The translations under genes were made by a program, and so were the position numbers. Under the pieces are notes generated by a model. It did no database searches. It saw nothing but the letters and a program-made list of their open reading frames with translations, and was not told the DNA's origin. Source: Sphingobium sp. AS12 (GTDB lineage: Bacteria > Pseudomonadota > Alphaproteobacteria > Sphingomonadales > Sphingomonadaceae). From it: a stretch of DNA of 64,000 nt. The DNA is taken from NCBI RefSeq assembly GCF_019097845.1, contig NZ_JAHRGM010000001.1, positions 310,001-374,000 on the forward strand. The letters are read 5' to 3'. Positions 17,379 through 26,496 of the stretch are shown here, in pieces. Each line of letters begins with the position of its first letter. Position 1 is the first letter of the stretch.

Positions 17379-19934
17379 ATGAAACAATTTCTGATGTGCA
17401 GCGCCGCGATGATCGCCGTAGCCGCCCCCACCGCCGCCTTCGCCCAGTCGACCGGCTCGTCGGACTTTGAAGATAGCATCATCGTCACCGGTGCGCGCAT
17501 CGACCAAGGTGTTGGCGGGATCAAGATCCCTGACTCACCCAAAGCAAAGGTGGTTTTGGGCCAGGAGATCATCCAGGCACAGCGCCCTGGCCAGTCGGTC
17601 AACGAAATCATCAACCTCGTACCGGGCGTCAGCTTCACCAACAACGATCCCTGGGGTTCCAGCGGTGGTAACTTCACCATCCGTGGTTTCGGCTCCGATC
17701 GTATCTCGCAGACGTTTGATGGCATCCCGCTGAACGATTCTGGCAACTATGCTGTTTACACTAATCAGCAAGTCGATCCCGAATTGATCGAAACCGTGAA
17801 CGTCAATCTCGGTTCTACCGATGTGGACAGCCCGACCGCCGCTGCGGTTGGTGGCACTGTCAACATCAACACGCTCGAACCCAGCGATGATTATGGCGTC
17901 CTCGCGAGCGTCAGCTATGGCAACATCGTTGCCAATGGTTCGGGCGATCGTCCTTATTTCCGTATGTTTGGGGTCGTCAATACGGGCGATTTGACCGGTC
18001 ACGGCACCAAGGCGTGGTTCTCTGCCTCGCGCGCGAAAAACGTCGCTGCCTATGCGAACTATGGCGATGTCTATAAGCAGCAATATAATGCCAAGATCTG
18101 GCAGGACATCGGCGACAATGGCGATTTCGTGTCGATCGCCGGTCATTACAACCAGAACCGTAACAATTTCGGCGGTTCCCCTTTCCGCGCCAGCGCCTTC
18201 ACGGGTGACAAGTCCGGCCGCTTCTACAATATCTCTGGCGGCTTCCCCTGCACGGTCAGCCAGACCAGCGTGCCCAATTCCTGCGGCACTGATTTTGAAC
18301 GACGCTTCAACCCGTCCAATACTGGCAATGTTCGTTTGAACTCGAAGTTTACCCTCGCCGAACGTTTGACCTTTTCGGTTGATGGCGCCTACCAGTATGT
18401 CAAGGCCAATGGCGGCGGCACGACCAGCGCCAATGAAGGCTTTTTCTCGTCTGGCGGTCAGCTGTTCACTGGCAACTATAATGGCCAGTTCTATTTCGGC
18501 CGTGACTTGAACGGGGATAACGCAATTGGCCGGGTAACTGTCCTCCAGCCCAGCCAGACTAACACGCGTCGCTGGATTGGTATTGCTAACCTTGCCTATG
18601 AAATCGACGACAGCAATCGCGTACGTTTATCGTACAGCTACGACCGTGCGCGCCATCGTCAGACGGGTGCAGCGGGCGTTCTGGACGCCGGTGGTACGCC
18701 GCTGGATGTGTTCTCTATCAACGATCCCCTGACCGACGGGGCTGGCAATGTGCTGCAAAAGCGTGATCGTCTGTCCTATGCGACGCTGCACCAGATCGCG
18801 GGTGAATATCGCGGCCAGTTTTTTGACGATAATCTGACCGTTCTTATCGGTGGCCGCATTCCTTATTTCACGCGCGACCTGAACCAAAATTGTTTCACGA
18901 CGAGTACTGGCGGTTTCGTCAACTGCGTGCCGAGCGACCAGATTGCGGCCTATACCGCCGCCAATCCATATAGCTTTAACAGCACGACCGGCCGGGCCAG
19001 CGGATCGGCATTGCCGCAGGCGCGCAAGTTGAAATATGACAAGTTCCTGCCTAATCTTGGTGCAACCCTCAAGATTACGCCGGAAATCAGCCTCGCAGGC
19101 AGCTATGCCAAGAATATTTCGGTTCCCAGCACCGACGCGCTTTACAATGCCTTCTCCTTTCCGGCGGGCAGCGAAGAGGCGGAACGTGTCGCCGAAACGT
19201 CCGACAGCTTTGACGCGGGCGTACGTTATACCAGCGCCAAGGTGCAGGCCGCTGTCACCGGTTGGTATTCGGAATATAAGAACCGTCTGATCACCGCTTA
19301 TGACATTGACGGCAATGCCACGACTGCGAACCTTGGTCCGGTGAAGAAATATGGCGTCGATGCCAGCATTTCCTACAGCCCGATCGAACAGTTCACGGCC
19401 TATGTGTTTGGTTCCTACATCAAGTCGGAAATCCAGAACGACGCCATCACGTCCAGTTGTACTGCGACCAGCGACATTGCGTTGGCGGGGCTGTGTTATG
19501 TGCAGGATGGGACCGCCTATCTGCGCACATCGGGCAAGCGCGAGCGTGAAGCGCCGAAATATCTGTTTGGTGGCCGTATGCAGGCCAATCTGGGCGACCT
19601 CACCATGGGCGTTCAGGCCAAGCGGACCAGTTCGCGCTATCTCAACGACATCAATGGCGAGATTCAGAGCGTCACCACTGGTACGACCACAAGGCTGATC
19701 TTTCCCGGTGCCAAGTTCGCGGCCTACACAATCGTCGATCTGGACATTCGCTACTCGCTCGCCAGCCTCGGCATGGAAAAGGGCGCGATCCAGCTGAACG
19801 TCAGCAACCTGTTCGACAAATTCTATGTCGGCTCGTTCAGCGGCGGTCTGGACACGCTGGCCAGTTCGTCGTCGGCATTTGTGAACTTCGGTTCGCCACG
19901 TGCGATCAGTGCTTCGCTGATCGTGGGCTTCTGA
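17379..19934 (+). CDS. TonB-dependent outer-membrane receptor, substrate unknown
   Basis: An 851-residue receptor. Signal peptide MKQFLMCSAAMIAVAAPTAAFAQ, then a TonB box-like DSIIVTG at about 33-39, a plug domain (SVNEIINLVPGVSF, FTIRGFG, DGIPLNDSGNY) and a beta-barrel ending in a terminal Phe (SASLIVGF). There is no N-terminal STN signalling domain, so it is unlikely to be the partner of the FecIR pair at 10-11.5 kb. The ATG at 17379 has AAAGGG 6 nt upstream; an in-frame ATG at 17220 would add 53 residues ahead of the signal peptide. Codons end in T more often than in neighbours, which fits high expression. Confidence 0.92.
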   Translation: MKQFLMCSAAMIAVAAPTAAFAQSTGSSDFEDSIIVTGARIDQGVGGIKIPDSPKAKVVLGQEIIQAQRPGQSVNEIINLVPGVSFTNNDPWGSSGGNFTIRGFGSDRISQTFDGIPLNDSGNYAVYTNQQVDPELIETVNVNLGSTDVDSPTAAAVGGTVNINTLEPSDDYGVLASVSYGNIVANGSGDRPYFRMFGVVNTGDLTGHGTKAWFSASRAKNVAAYANYGDVYKQQYNAKIWQDIGDNGDFVSIAGHYNQNRNNFGGSPFRASAFTGDKSGRFYNISGGFPCTVSQTSVPNSCGTDFERRFNPSNTGNVRLNSKFTLAERLTFSVDGAYQYVKANGGGTTSANEGFFSSGGQLFTGNYNGQFYFGRDLNGDNAIGRVTVLQPSQTNTRRWIGIANLAYEIDDSNRVRLSYSYDRARHRQTGAAGVLDAGGTPLDVFSINDPLTDGAGNVLQKRDRLSYATLHQIAGEYRGQFFDDNLTVLIGGRIPYFTRDLNQNCFTTSTGGFVNCVPSDQIAAYTAANPYSFNSTTGRASGSALPQARKLKYDKFLPNLGATLKITPEISLAGSYAKNISVPSTDALYNAFSFPAGSEEAERVAETSDSFDAGVRYTSAKVQAAVTGWYSEYKNRLITAYDIDGNATTANLGPVKKYGVDASISYSPIEQFTAYVFGSYIKSEIQNDAITSSCTATSDIALAGLCYVQDGTAYLRTSGKREREAPKYLFGGRMQANLGDLTMGVQAKRTSSRYLNDINGEIQSVTTGTTTRLIFPGAKFAAYTIVDLDIRYSLASLGMEKGAIQLNVSNLFDKFYVGSFSGGLDTLASSSSAFVNFGSPRAISASLIVGF

Positions 19935-19959
19935 TCCGACCGATCAACCGACAAAGCGA

Positions 19960-19990
19960 AAAGGGCGGGGCGCAATCCCCGCCCTTTTTC
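19960..19990. terminator. Bidirectional terminator between the TonB receptor and mtgA
   Basis: Stem AAGGGCGGGG / CCCCGCCCTT with loop CGCAAT, preceded by AAAA and followed by TTTTT. It serves the plus-strand receptor gene and overlaps the stop codon of the converging mtgA gene, so it could serve both. Confidence 0.88.
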
Positions 19991-20684
19991 ATTTGAGGCA
20001 GGCGTCCAGTCCGTCGCGCTGGACCGCGCTGATCCGGGCGGCGATGGTGTTGCCGTAGCGGCGGGTGAAGCCGCTCGGGGCGACGGCGGCGCGGCGTTTG
20101 GGGAGGGGCAGGATGGCAGCGATGCGGGCCGCTTCGGCGCGGGTCAGGCGTCCGGCGCCATGTTTGAAATAGCGGATCGCGCCGGCCTGCACACCATAGG
20201 TGCCGATACCGGTTTCCGCGACGTTCAGATAGACTTCCATGATCCGGCGCTTGCCCCAGATCGCCTCGATCAACATGGTGAACCAGGCCTCGAACCCTTT
20301 ACGGACGAAGCCGCCACCCTGCCACAGGAACACGTTTTTCGCGGTCTGCTGGCTGATCGTCGATCCGCCGCGCACCCGCCCGCCGCTGGCATTGTGGATC
20401 GCCGCCTTGGCGATGGCATCGACATCGAAGCCATGATGGGTGCAGAATTTCCCATCCTCCGCCGCGATCGCCGCGCGGGCCATATCGGGGTCGATCTCGT
20501 CCAGGCTCATCCAGTCCTTGGTGATGCCATTGGGATCGAGCAGCATCGTCATCGTCACCGGCGGGGGCACGAAGCGGTAGAGCGTCACCATCAGCAGCGA
20601 CAGGATGATGAAGCCGATCAGCAGCTTGAACGGGATGCTGATCCAGCGGGAACGGCGGCGGGGGGAGGCGGGTCTGGCGGTCAT
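19989..20684 (-). CDS. mtgA: Monofunctional biosynthetic peptidoglycan transglycosylase
   Basis: A 231-residue GT51 enzyme with an N-terminal membrane anchor (about 15-38). The family motifs are in order: EDGKFCTHHGFD with catalytic Glu, GGSTISQQTAKN, and KRRIMEVYLNVAETG. It polymerises glycan strands from lipid II. The ATG at 20684 gives the usual length; the open frame continues far upstream into the neighbour. It lies 32 nt downstream of the MFS gene, probably in one unit. Confidence 0.94.
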   Translation of the reverse strand: MTARPASPRRRSRWISIPFKLLIGFIILSLLMVTLYRFVPPPVTMTMLLDPNGITKDWMSLDEIDPDMARAAIAAEDGKFCTHHGFDVDAIAKAAIHNASGGRVRGGSTISQQTAKNVFLWQGGGFVRKGFEAWFTMLIEAIWGKRRIMEVYLNVAETGIGTYGVQAGAIRYFKHGAGRLTRAEAARIAAILPLPKRRAAVAPSGFTRRYGNTIAARISAVQRDGLDACLK

Positions 20685-20716
20685 GCCGCCAGCGTAACGC
20701 GCCCTGACCCCTTGTT

Positions 20717-22006
20717 TCAAGCGCTCTGCAAGATGGCGGGTCGGCCACGGTTGATCAGCAGCACCAGCACCGCGCCGATCAGACACAGGATTCCCGCCGC
20801 GACGAAGGCGGGCATATAGCTGTGCCAGAGCGTGCGCGACAGGCCGCCCGCCATCGCCGCGCTGGCCGCGCCCAGTTGATGCCCGGCGAAGATCCAGCCA
20901 AAGACGATATTGGCGCGTTCCGGGCCGAAGCGCTGGGCGGTCAGCTTGACTGTGGGCGGCACGGTCGCGACCCAATCGAGGCCGTAAAAAACCGCAAACA
21001 GCGACAGGCTGTAGAGCGAGAAGTCGCTGAACGGCAGATAGAGCAATGAAGCCCCGCGCAGCCCATAATACCAGAAGAGCAGCCAGCGATTGTCGAACCG
21101 GTCGGACAGCCAGCCCGACGCCAGCGTGCCGCCAAAGTCGAACAGCCCCATCATCGCCAGCATCGACGCCGCGCCGATCGCCGCCAGCCCGTAATCGCCG
21201 CACAGGGCGATGAAATGGGTCTGGACCAGGCCATTGGTGCTGGCGCCGCAAATGTAGAAGGACAGAAAAAGGAACCAGAAGGTCGGCACTTTTGCGGCAT
21301 CGCGCAGGACGGTGATCGGCGTCATCAGCAGCGCGCCAAGGCCAGCAGGCTGGGTCGGGACCGGCTGGATGACGCTATCGCCATAGGGCGCAAAGCCCAG
21401 GTCTGACGGGCGATCGCGCATCAGCAACAGCACGACCAGCGCGGCGAACAGGATCGTGCCGGACACGAGCAGCACTGCAGAGCGCCAGCCGAAACTGTCA
21501 GTCAGTCCCGCCAGCAGCGGCAGGAAAGCAAGCTGGCCAGTCGCGGTACTGGCCGACAACAACCCCATCACCAGCCCGCGCCGGTCCGAAAACCAACGGG
21601 TCGCGACGGTCGCGCCCAGCACCATTGCAGTGAGGCCGGTGCCAAGGCCGATCACCACGCCCCATAGCAGGACCAACTGCCAAAGCTGACTCATGCCCAG
21701 TGACAGCAGCAGGCCGGTGATGACGATGCCCAGCGAAATCAGCATCATCCGGCGCACGCCAAAGCGGTTCATGAAGGCGGCGGCAAATGGCCCCATCAGG
21801 CCAAACAGCAAGAAGCGGATGGCGAGGGCAGCGGAAATATCGGCGGTGGTCCAGCCAAATTCGCGTTGCAGCGGCACCATGAACACGCCCGGCGCACCGA
21901 CCGCGCCCGCCACGACCAGCATGGTCAAGAAGGTGGCGAGCAGTACCGCCCAGCCATAATGAACGTGGCGCGCGGCCAGCTTATGGGCCAGTGCGGTCGA
22001 GATCAT
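20717..22006 (-). CDS. MFS transporter, OFA/monocarboxylate-porter type
   Basis: A 429-residue 12-helix major facilitator protein. HVHYGWAVLLATFLTMLVV and the loop RFGVRRMMLISLGIVITG resemble the oxalate/formate antiporter and monocarboxylate porter branch; the substrate is unknown. The start at 22006 (MISTALAHK) follows a G-rich ribosome site (TTGGGGGC) and avoids an 18-residue extension. It appears to be transcribed with mtgA. Confidence 0.8.
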   Translation of the reverse strand: MISTALAHKLAARHVHYGWAVLLATFLTMLVVAGAVGAPGVFMVPLQREFGWTTADISAALAIRFLLFGLMGPFAAAFMNRFGVRRMMLISLGIVITGLLLSLGMSQLWQLVLLWGVVIGLGTGLTAMVLGATVATRWFSDRRGLVMGLLSASTATGQLAFLPLLAGLTDSFGWRSAVLLVSGTILFAALVVLLLMRDRPSDLGFAPYGDSVIQPVPTQPAGLGALLMTPITVLRDAAKVPTFWFLFLSFYICGASTNGLVQTHFIALCGDYGLAAIGAASMLAMMGLFDFGGTLASGWLSDRFDNRWLLFWYYGLRGASLLYLPFSDFSLYSLSLFAVFYGLDWVATVPPTVKLTAQRFGPERANIVFGWIFAGHQLGAASAAMAGGLSRTLWHSYMPAFVAAGILCLIGAVLVLLINRGRPAILQSA

Positions 22007-22106
22007 GCTACAGCCCCCAAGCGTCGAATGGATCGCGGCCATATGATCAGCGTGCCGCATGTAAACAAGGCACCAGTTGCGGGCTGATGGACTGGGTCCA
22101 ATAAAA

Positions 22107-22132
22107 AAGGCCCCGGATCGCTCCGGGGCCTT
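22107..22132 (-). terminator. Rho-independent terminator after rpoH
   Basis: Stem AAGGCCCCGGA / TCCGGGGCCTT with a 4-nt loop, followed on the minus strand by TTTTTTATT. It lies 22 nt beyond the rpoH stop. Confidence 0.92.
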
Positions 22133-22153
22133 CTTCTATCGTCTATAGGCCAA

Positions 22154-23068
22154 TTAGGCGGCGGCGAAGCGGGCCATGTGGCTGAGCTTGTCGCCGGCAA
22201 TCCGCATCATCGCCTTTTGCAGCTTTTCAAAGGCGCGGACCTCGATCTGGCGGACACGTTCGCGCGATACGCCATAGACCTGGCTCAGTTCCTCCAACGT
22301 CTTGGGTTCTTCGGCCAGACGCCGTTCGGCCAGGATATGCTTTTCCCGGTCGTTAAGATCCGTCATCGCCTCGACCAGCATTTCGTGGCGCTGGGTGCGT
22401 TCCTGTTCCTCGGCGACGCGCTCATCCTGCAGCGGATCGGTATCCTGCAACCAATCCTGCCACTGACCGTCGCCATCCTCACGCATGGGGACGTTGAGCG
22501 AGGTGTCGCCTCCCATCGCCATACGGCGGTTCATCGACACGACATCCTGTTCGGACACGCCCAGATCGGTCGCGATCTTGGTCACATCCTCCGGCTTCAG
22601 ATCGCCATCCTCGAACGCTTCGATATTGTTCTTCATCCGGCGCAGGTTGAAAAACAGCTTCTTCTGCGACGCGGTGGTGCCCATTTTCACGAGCGACCAA
22701 CTGCGCAGGATGAATTCCTGGATCGAGGCGCGAATCCACCACATGGCGTAGGTCGCCAAGCGGAAGCCGCGTTCGGGCTCGAATTTCTTCACGCCCTGCA
22801 TCAGGCCGATATTGCCTTCGGAGATCAACTCGCTGACCGGCAGGCCATAGCCGCGATAGCCCATCGCGATCTTCGCCACCAGGCGCAGATGCGAGGTGAC
22901 CAGCTGGGCCGCGGCCTCAGGGTCCTGATGCTCCTCATACCGCTTGGCGAGCATATATTCCTGCTCAGGCGTAAGAAGCGGAAATTTGCGGATTTCCGAG
23001 AGATAGCGGTTGAGGCTGGCTTCACCGCCCAGCGCCGGAACCGCGGGGACATTGCTCGTCTTGGCCAT
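22154..23068 (-). CDS. rpoH: RNA polymerase sigma-32 (heat shock)
   Basis: A 304-residue sigma-70 family factor. Region 2 has ELISEGNIGLMQGVKKFEPE and FRLATYAMWWIRASIQEFIL, the RpoH box is QKKLFFNLRR, and region 4 ends with LSQVYGVSRERVRQIEVRAF. It directs transcription of heat-shock genes, including chaperones and proteases such as tig and clp relatives. It lies downstream of rluD on the same strand with a 77-nt gap and is followed by a strong terminator. Confidence 0.95.
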   Translation of the reverse strand: MAKTSNVPAVPALGGEASLNRYLSEIRKFPLLTPEQEYMLAKRYEEHQDPEAAAQLVTSHLRLVAKIAMGYRGYGLPVSELISEGNIGLMQGVKKFEPERGFRLATYAMWWIRASIQEFILRSWSLVKMGTTASQKKLFFNLRRMKNNIEAFEDGDLKPEDVTKIATDLGVSEQDVVSMNRRMAMGGDTSLNVPMREDGDGQWQDWLQDTDPLQDERVAEEQERTQRHEMLVEAMTDLNDREKHILAERRLAEEPKTLEELSQVYGVSRERVRQIEVRAFEKLQKAMMRIAGDKLSHMARFAAA

Positions 23069-23145
23069 GTCGCTTCACCTTTCCCTTTCATGCGCGGCGG
23101 GACCCAGAAGAGGCGTCACTAACACCGGCGCAAACTTGTTCATGT

Positions 23146-24102
23146 CTATACGTGGAGCAGGCTTAACAGTTCCTGCATATCGGCAGGGAGTGCACTTTGG
23201 AACATAAGCCGTTCGTCCGTTACCGGATGTATGAACCCCAGGCTTTTTGCGTGCAATGCCTGCCTTTTGAAACCCAGTGTTTCGAGTATTGATTTGAAAC
23301 CTTTTCTTTCTCTACCGTAAACCGGATCACCGATCAAGGGGTGTCCGATATGGTGCATATGGACGCGGACCTGATGGGTGCGGCCGGTTTCCAGCCGACA
23401 TTCCACCATCGCCGCGTCGCGCAGCCGTTCGACCGTGCGATAATGGGTGACGGCATGTTTGCCGCGTCCTTCCCGATGAACCGCCATCTTCTTTCGATCA
23501 GCGTCGGAGCGGCCAAGCCAGGCGTCGACCGTGCCGGTGCCGGGGAGGGGATGGCCATAGACGATCGCGGCATAGAGGCGCTCGATGCTGTGATCCTTGA
23601 ACTGGCGCGCCAGCCCGTCATGCGCCTTGTCCGATTTGGCGACGACCAGCAGGCCCGACGTGTCCTTGTCGATGCGATGAACGATGCCGGGGCGGGCGAC
23701 GCCGCCAATGCCCGAAAGCTGCCCCTTGCAATGATGCAGCAGGGCGTTGACCAATGTACCGTCCAGATTGCCCGCAGCGGGATGGACGACCAGTCCGGCG
23801 GGCTTGTCCACCACGATCAGGTCTTCATCCTCATGCACGATGGTCAGGGGAATATCCTGTGCCACGTTGTCGAGCGCGACCGGGGCGGGCATGGTGATGG
23901 CGAAGCTCTGGCCGGTCGCGACCTTGATGGTGGTGCCGATCTTGATCGGCTGGCCAGTTGATCGGACATGGCCGTCATTGATCAGCGCCTTCAGCCGTTC
24001 GCGCGACAGGTCGGGCAGCAGGTCGGCCAGCGCCCGGTCGAGCCGCATCCCGTCCTGCGCCTGCGCGATTGTCGCTTCGATGATGGAAACCCCCGGACCC
24101 AT
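23146..24102 (-). CDS. rluD: Ribosomal large-subunit pseudouridine synthase, RluD/RluA family
   Basis: A 318-residue enzyme with an N-terminal S4 RNA-binding domain (MRLDRALADLLPDLSRERLK, about 19-38) and the RluA catalytic domain with the active Asp in GIVHRIDKDTSGLLV. It converts specific uridines to pseudouridine in 23S rRNA, probably in helix 69. The gene is divergent from the JAMM gene, whose ATG is only 17 nt away, so the two promoters overlap the coding starts. Confidence 0.92.
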   Translation of the reverse strand: MGPGVSIIEATIAQAQDGMRLDRALADLLPDLSRERLKALINDGHVRSTGQPIKIGTTIKVATGQSFAITMPAPVALDNVAQDIPLTIVHEDEDLIVVDKPAGLVVHPAAGNLDGTLVNALLHHCKGQLSGIGGVARPGIVHRIDKDTSGLLVVAKSDKAHDGLARQFKDHSIERLYAAIVYGHPLPGTGTVDAWLGRSDADRKKMAVHREGRGKHAVTHYRTVERLRDAAMVECRLETGRTHQVRVHMHHIGHPLIGDPVYGRERKGFKSILETLGFKRQALHAKSLGFIHPVTDERLMFQSALPADMQELLSLLHV

Positions 24103-24119
24103 TGGCTAGGGATGTAGGG

Positions 24120-24521
24120 ATGGCGGTTACAATATCAAGGATGCTGCTGGACCAGATCCAGGCGATTGCGGCCGCCGACCCGGCGGAGGTGTGTGGCCTG
24201 TTGCTGGGCGCGGCCGGGCGAATCGAGGCGATTGCGCCCGCCGCCAATGTCGCGCCTGATCCGGCGCGGCATTTCGAGCTGGACCCGGCAGCGCTGATCG
24301 CGGCGCACCGGGCGGCGCGGGCGGGGGGGGCGCCGATTATCGGCCATTATCATTCGCACCCCTCCGGCGTTGCAGTGCCGTCGGCCACCGATGCAGCCTG
24401 CGCCGCGCCGGATGGCAGTCTGTGGCTGATCGTTGCGGGGAGCGATGCGCGGCTTTGGGTGGCGCAGGGGGACGGCGCGGGCGGCGTGCGCTTCGCTCCG
24501 GCGACGCTGCGGGTCGCATGA
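24120..24521 (+). CDS. JAMM/MPN+ metallopeptidase (Mov34/Rad24-like)
   Basis: A 133-residue protein with a complete JAMM zinc-peptidase motif: upstream Glu in DPAEVCGLLLG and HYHSHPSGVAVPSATD, which fits HxHPx6-7SxxD. Bacterial JAMM proteins cut after small modifier or sulphur-carrier proteins, or act in cofactor routes; no ThiF, ubiquitin-like or cysteine synthase gene is nearby, so the substrate is unknown. The ATG at 24120 follows GGGATGTAGGG; the frame also allows a TTG at 24102. Confidence 0.85.
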   Translation: MAVTISRMLLDQIQAIAAADPAEVCGLLLGAAGRIEAIAPAANVAPDPARHFELDPAALIAAHRAARAGGAPIIGHYHSHPSGVAVPSATDAACAAPDGSLWLIVAGSDARLWVAQGDGAGGVRFAPATLRVA

Positions 24522-24622
24522 GCGAAAGGCAGCGCGGCGGGGTTGCATCGCCCGGCGCGGCAGCGCATTAGCCAGTCAGGCCATCCTTAATGTTCACAAA
24601 AATCGGCGGCACAGACCCTGAC

Positions 24623-25270
24623 ATGACCCACCCCATCGACAGCATCGAATTTGCCAGCCTTCTCTGTTCGCGCCTGTGCCACGACCTTTTGAGTCCGGTC
24701 GGCGCGCTCAACAACGGGTTGGAACTGATGGCAGACGAAACCGACCCGGACATGCGCCAGCGCTGCCTGGACCTGCTGGCCGACAGCGCGCGGACATCCG
24801 CCAACAAGCTTAAATATTTCCGTCTCGCCTTCGGCTCGGCCGGGGGCTTTGGCGACGCGGTGCCGCCGCATGAGGCGCGGGTTGCGATCGAGGGGATGTT
24901 TGCCGGGACTGGCCGGGTCAAGATCGGCTGGATGGTCGAGGAACAGATGCTGGGCAAGCTGCCGGTCAAGGTGCTGCTCAATCTGGCGCTGATCGTCGGC
25001 GATGCGCTGGTGCGCGGCGGGCAACTGGATATCGGTGCGGAAAAGCGGCCCGGTGTGACGGAGATCGTCGTGCGGGGCGAGGGGCCGAAGGTCGTGCTGG
25101 ACCCCGATCTGCGCGCGGCGCTGGCGGGGACGCTGCCGCCCGAAGGCCTGGCATCGCGCACGGCGGCGGCATGGATGGTGCGGCAGTTGGTGACCGGCGC
25201 GGGTGGCGAGATTGCGCTGTCGCCTGCGGGTGATCCGGTGCTGCTCTTCGGGGCTTCTATTCCGGGGTGA
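24623..25270 (+). CDS. chpT: Histidine phosphotransferase ChpT
   Basis: A 215-residue protein with the four-helix phosphotransfer domain (LLCSRLCHDLLSPVGALNNG, phospho-accepting His at about residue 22) followed by a degenerate histidine-kinase ATPase-like domain. ChpT passes phosphate from CckA to CtrA and CpdR, the cell-cycle and motility relay of alphaproteobacteria. The start at 24623 (MTHPIDSIEF) was preferred; ATG 24590 would add 11 residues. It is followed by a repeat block and converges on corC. Confidence 0.88.
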   Translation: MTHPIDSIEFASLLCSRLCHDLLSPVGALNNGLELMADETDPDMRQRCLDLLADSARTSANKLKYFRLAFGSAGGFGDAVPPHEARVAIEGMFAGTGRVKIGWMVEEQMLGKLPVKVLLNLALIVGDALVRGGQLDIGAEKRPGVTEIVVRGEGPKVVLDPDLRAALAGTLPPEGLASRTAAAWMVRQLVTGAGGEIALSPAGDPVLLFGASIPG

Positions 25271-25296
25271 GAGATGGGCCGGGCCTACTGAAGCTC

Positions 25297-25522
25297 CGTT
25301 CGCCCCCCGATCAAGCCGGGGGCAGGCTCTGAGCCTGTCGAAGTGCCGTACTTCTTAGGGCGCGATCACTTCAAATTGCCTCTCTCAGCCTCCGTTCGTT
25401 TCGAGCGAAGTCGAGAAACGGTAGCGCGCGGTTTCTCGACTTCGCTCGAAACGAACGGATCAAGGCAAAGTCATCCCGCTCTAAGTAGAAGGAGGAGGCT
25501 TCGACAAGCTCAGCCCGAACGG
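25297..25522. repeat. Family A repeat cluster with a perfect 28-bp inverted repeat
   Basis: A 226-nt block between convergent chpT and corC. At its centre, 25392-25419 and 25431-25458 form a perfect 28-bp inverted repeat (arm begins CCGTTCGTTTCGAGCGAAGT) with an 11-nt loop. Outer pieces at 25297-25345 and 25499-25522 (CTTCGACAAGCTCAGCCCGA) are related partial copies. Confidence 0.9.
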
Positions 25523-25543
25523 GTTTAAGAGGTCGGACGAACA

Positions 25544-26488
25544 TCAATCCTCCTCGTCCAGCACCTTCTCGACCGGGGGATGCAGCCGCAACCGCGTCAC
25601 CCGCCTGCCGTCGCTGGCCAGGATTTCCAGCTTCCAGCCGCTCTGTTCATGGTCGAGTATTTCGCCCGGTTCCGGCACGCGGCCAGCGATGATGAAGGCC
25701 AGGCCGCCCAGCGTGTCGACATCTTCCTCGATATCGCCCAGCTTCTCGTCAATTTCTTCGGCGACGTCGTCCAGTTCGGCGCGGGCGTCGGCTTCCCACA
25801 GGCCACCGGTCAGCGGCACCAGCATCGCTTCGGGCGCGTCGTCATGTTCATCCTCGACATCGCCGACGATTTCCTCGACCAGATCCTCGAACGTCAGCAG
25901 CCCTTCGGTGCCGGAATATTCGTCCAGCACGATGGCGAGATGGGTGCGCTTGGCGCGCATTTCGGCGAGCAGGTCGAGCGCGCCCATGCTTTCAGGCACA
26001 TAGAGCGGCTGGCGGATCAGCGGCTCCAGTGTGTCCGGCACGGGCGCCTTGCCCGCCAGGATCGCGAAGGCATCGCGGATATGGACCATGCCGACGATGG
26101 TATCGAGCGTGTCGCGATAGACCGGGATGCGGCTGTGGCCCGCTTCGGCGAACAAAGCGGCGAGATCGGCGAAGCTCGCTTTCTCCTCGATCGCGATGAT
26201 ATCGGCGCGGGGGACCGCGACATCGTCCACCGTATGTTCGGAAAAATGGAGCAGGTTGCGGACCATCTGGCGCTCGATCGCCGACAGGTCGCCCTTGGCT
26301 GGCGGGGATGCGCTATCGTCCTGCTCATCCTCGTCATATTCGTCGAGCGCTTCCTCCAGCTCCTGCCGCAAGGTCGTGGATTCGCTATCGCCGAACAGGA
26401 GCGTCTTTATGCCGCTCCATAAACCGCCTTCATTACTACTGTCCGATTCCTTGGAACCGTTGCCGTCCTTCGGGCTGCCCTCAGCCAT
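25544..26488 (-). CDS. CorC/HlyC family protein with CBS domains
   Basis: A 314-residue protein. After an acidic, low-complexity N-terminus (about 1-65) come two CBS domains (about 85-210; VAVPRADIIAIEE, HSRIPVYRDTLDTIVGMVHI, HLAIVLDEYSGTEGLLTFED) and a C-terminal CorC_HlyC transporter-associated domain. It lacks the membrane DUF21 domain, as does E. coli CorC (YbeX), which is linked to Mg/Co efflux and ribosome homeostasis. It starts 8 nt after ybeY, a widely conserved arrangement. Confidence 0.9.
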   Translation of the reverse strand: MAEGSPKDGNGSKESDSSNEGGLWSGIKTLLFGDSESTTLRQELEEALDEYDEDEQDDSASPPAKGDLSAIERQMVRNLLHFSEHTVDDVAVPRADIIAIEEKASFADLAALFAEAGHSRIPVYRDTLDTIVGMVHIRDAFAILAGKAPVPDTLEPLIRQPLYVPESMGALDLLAEMRAKRTHLAIVLDEYSGTEGLLTFEDLVEEIVGDVEDEHDDAPEAMLVPLTGGLWEADARAELDDVAEEIDEKLGDIEEDVDTLGGLAFIIAGRVPEPGEILDHEQSGWKLEILASDGRRVTRLRLHPPVEKVLDEED

Positions 26489-26496
26489 AGTTCGTC

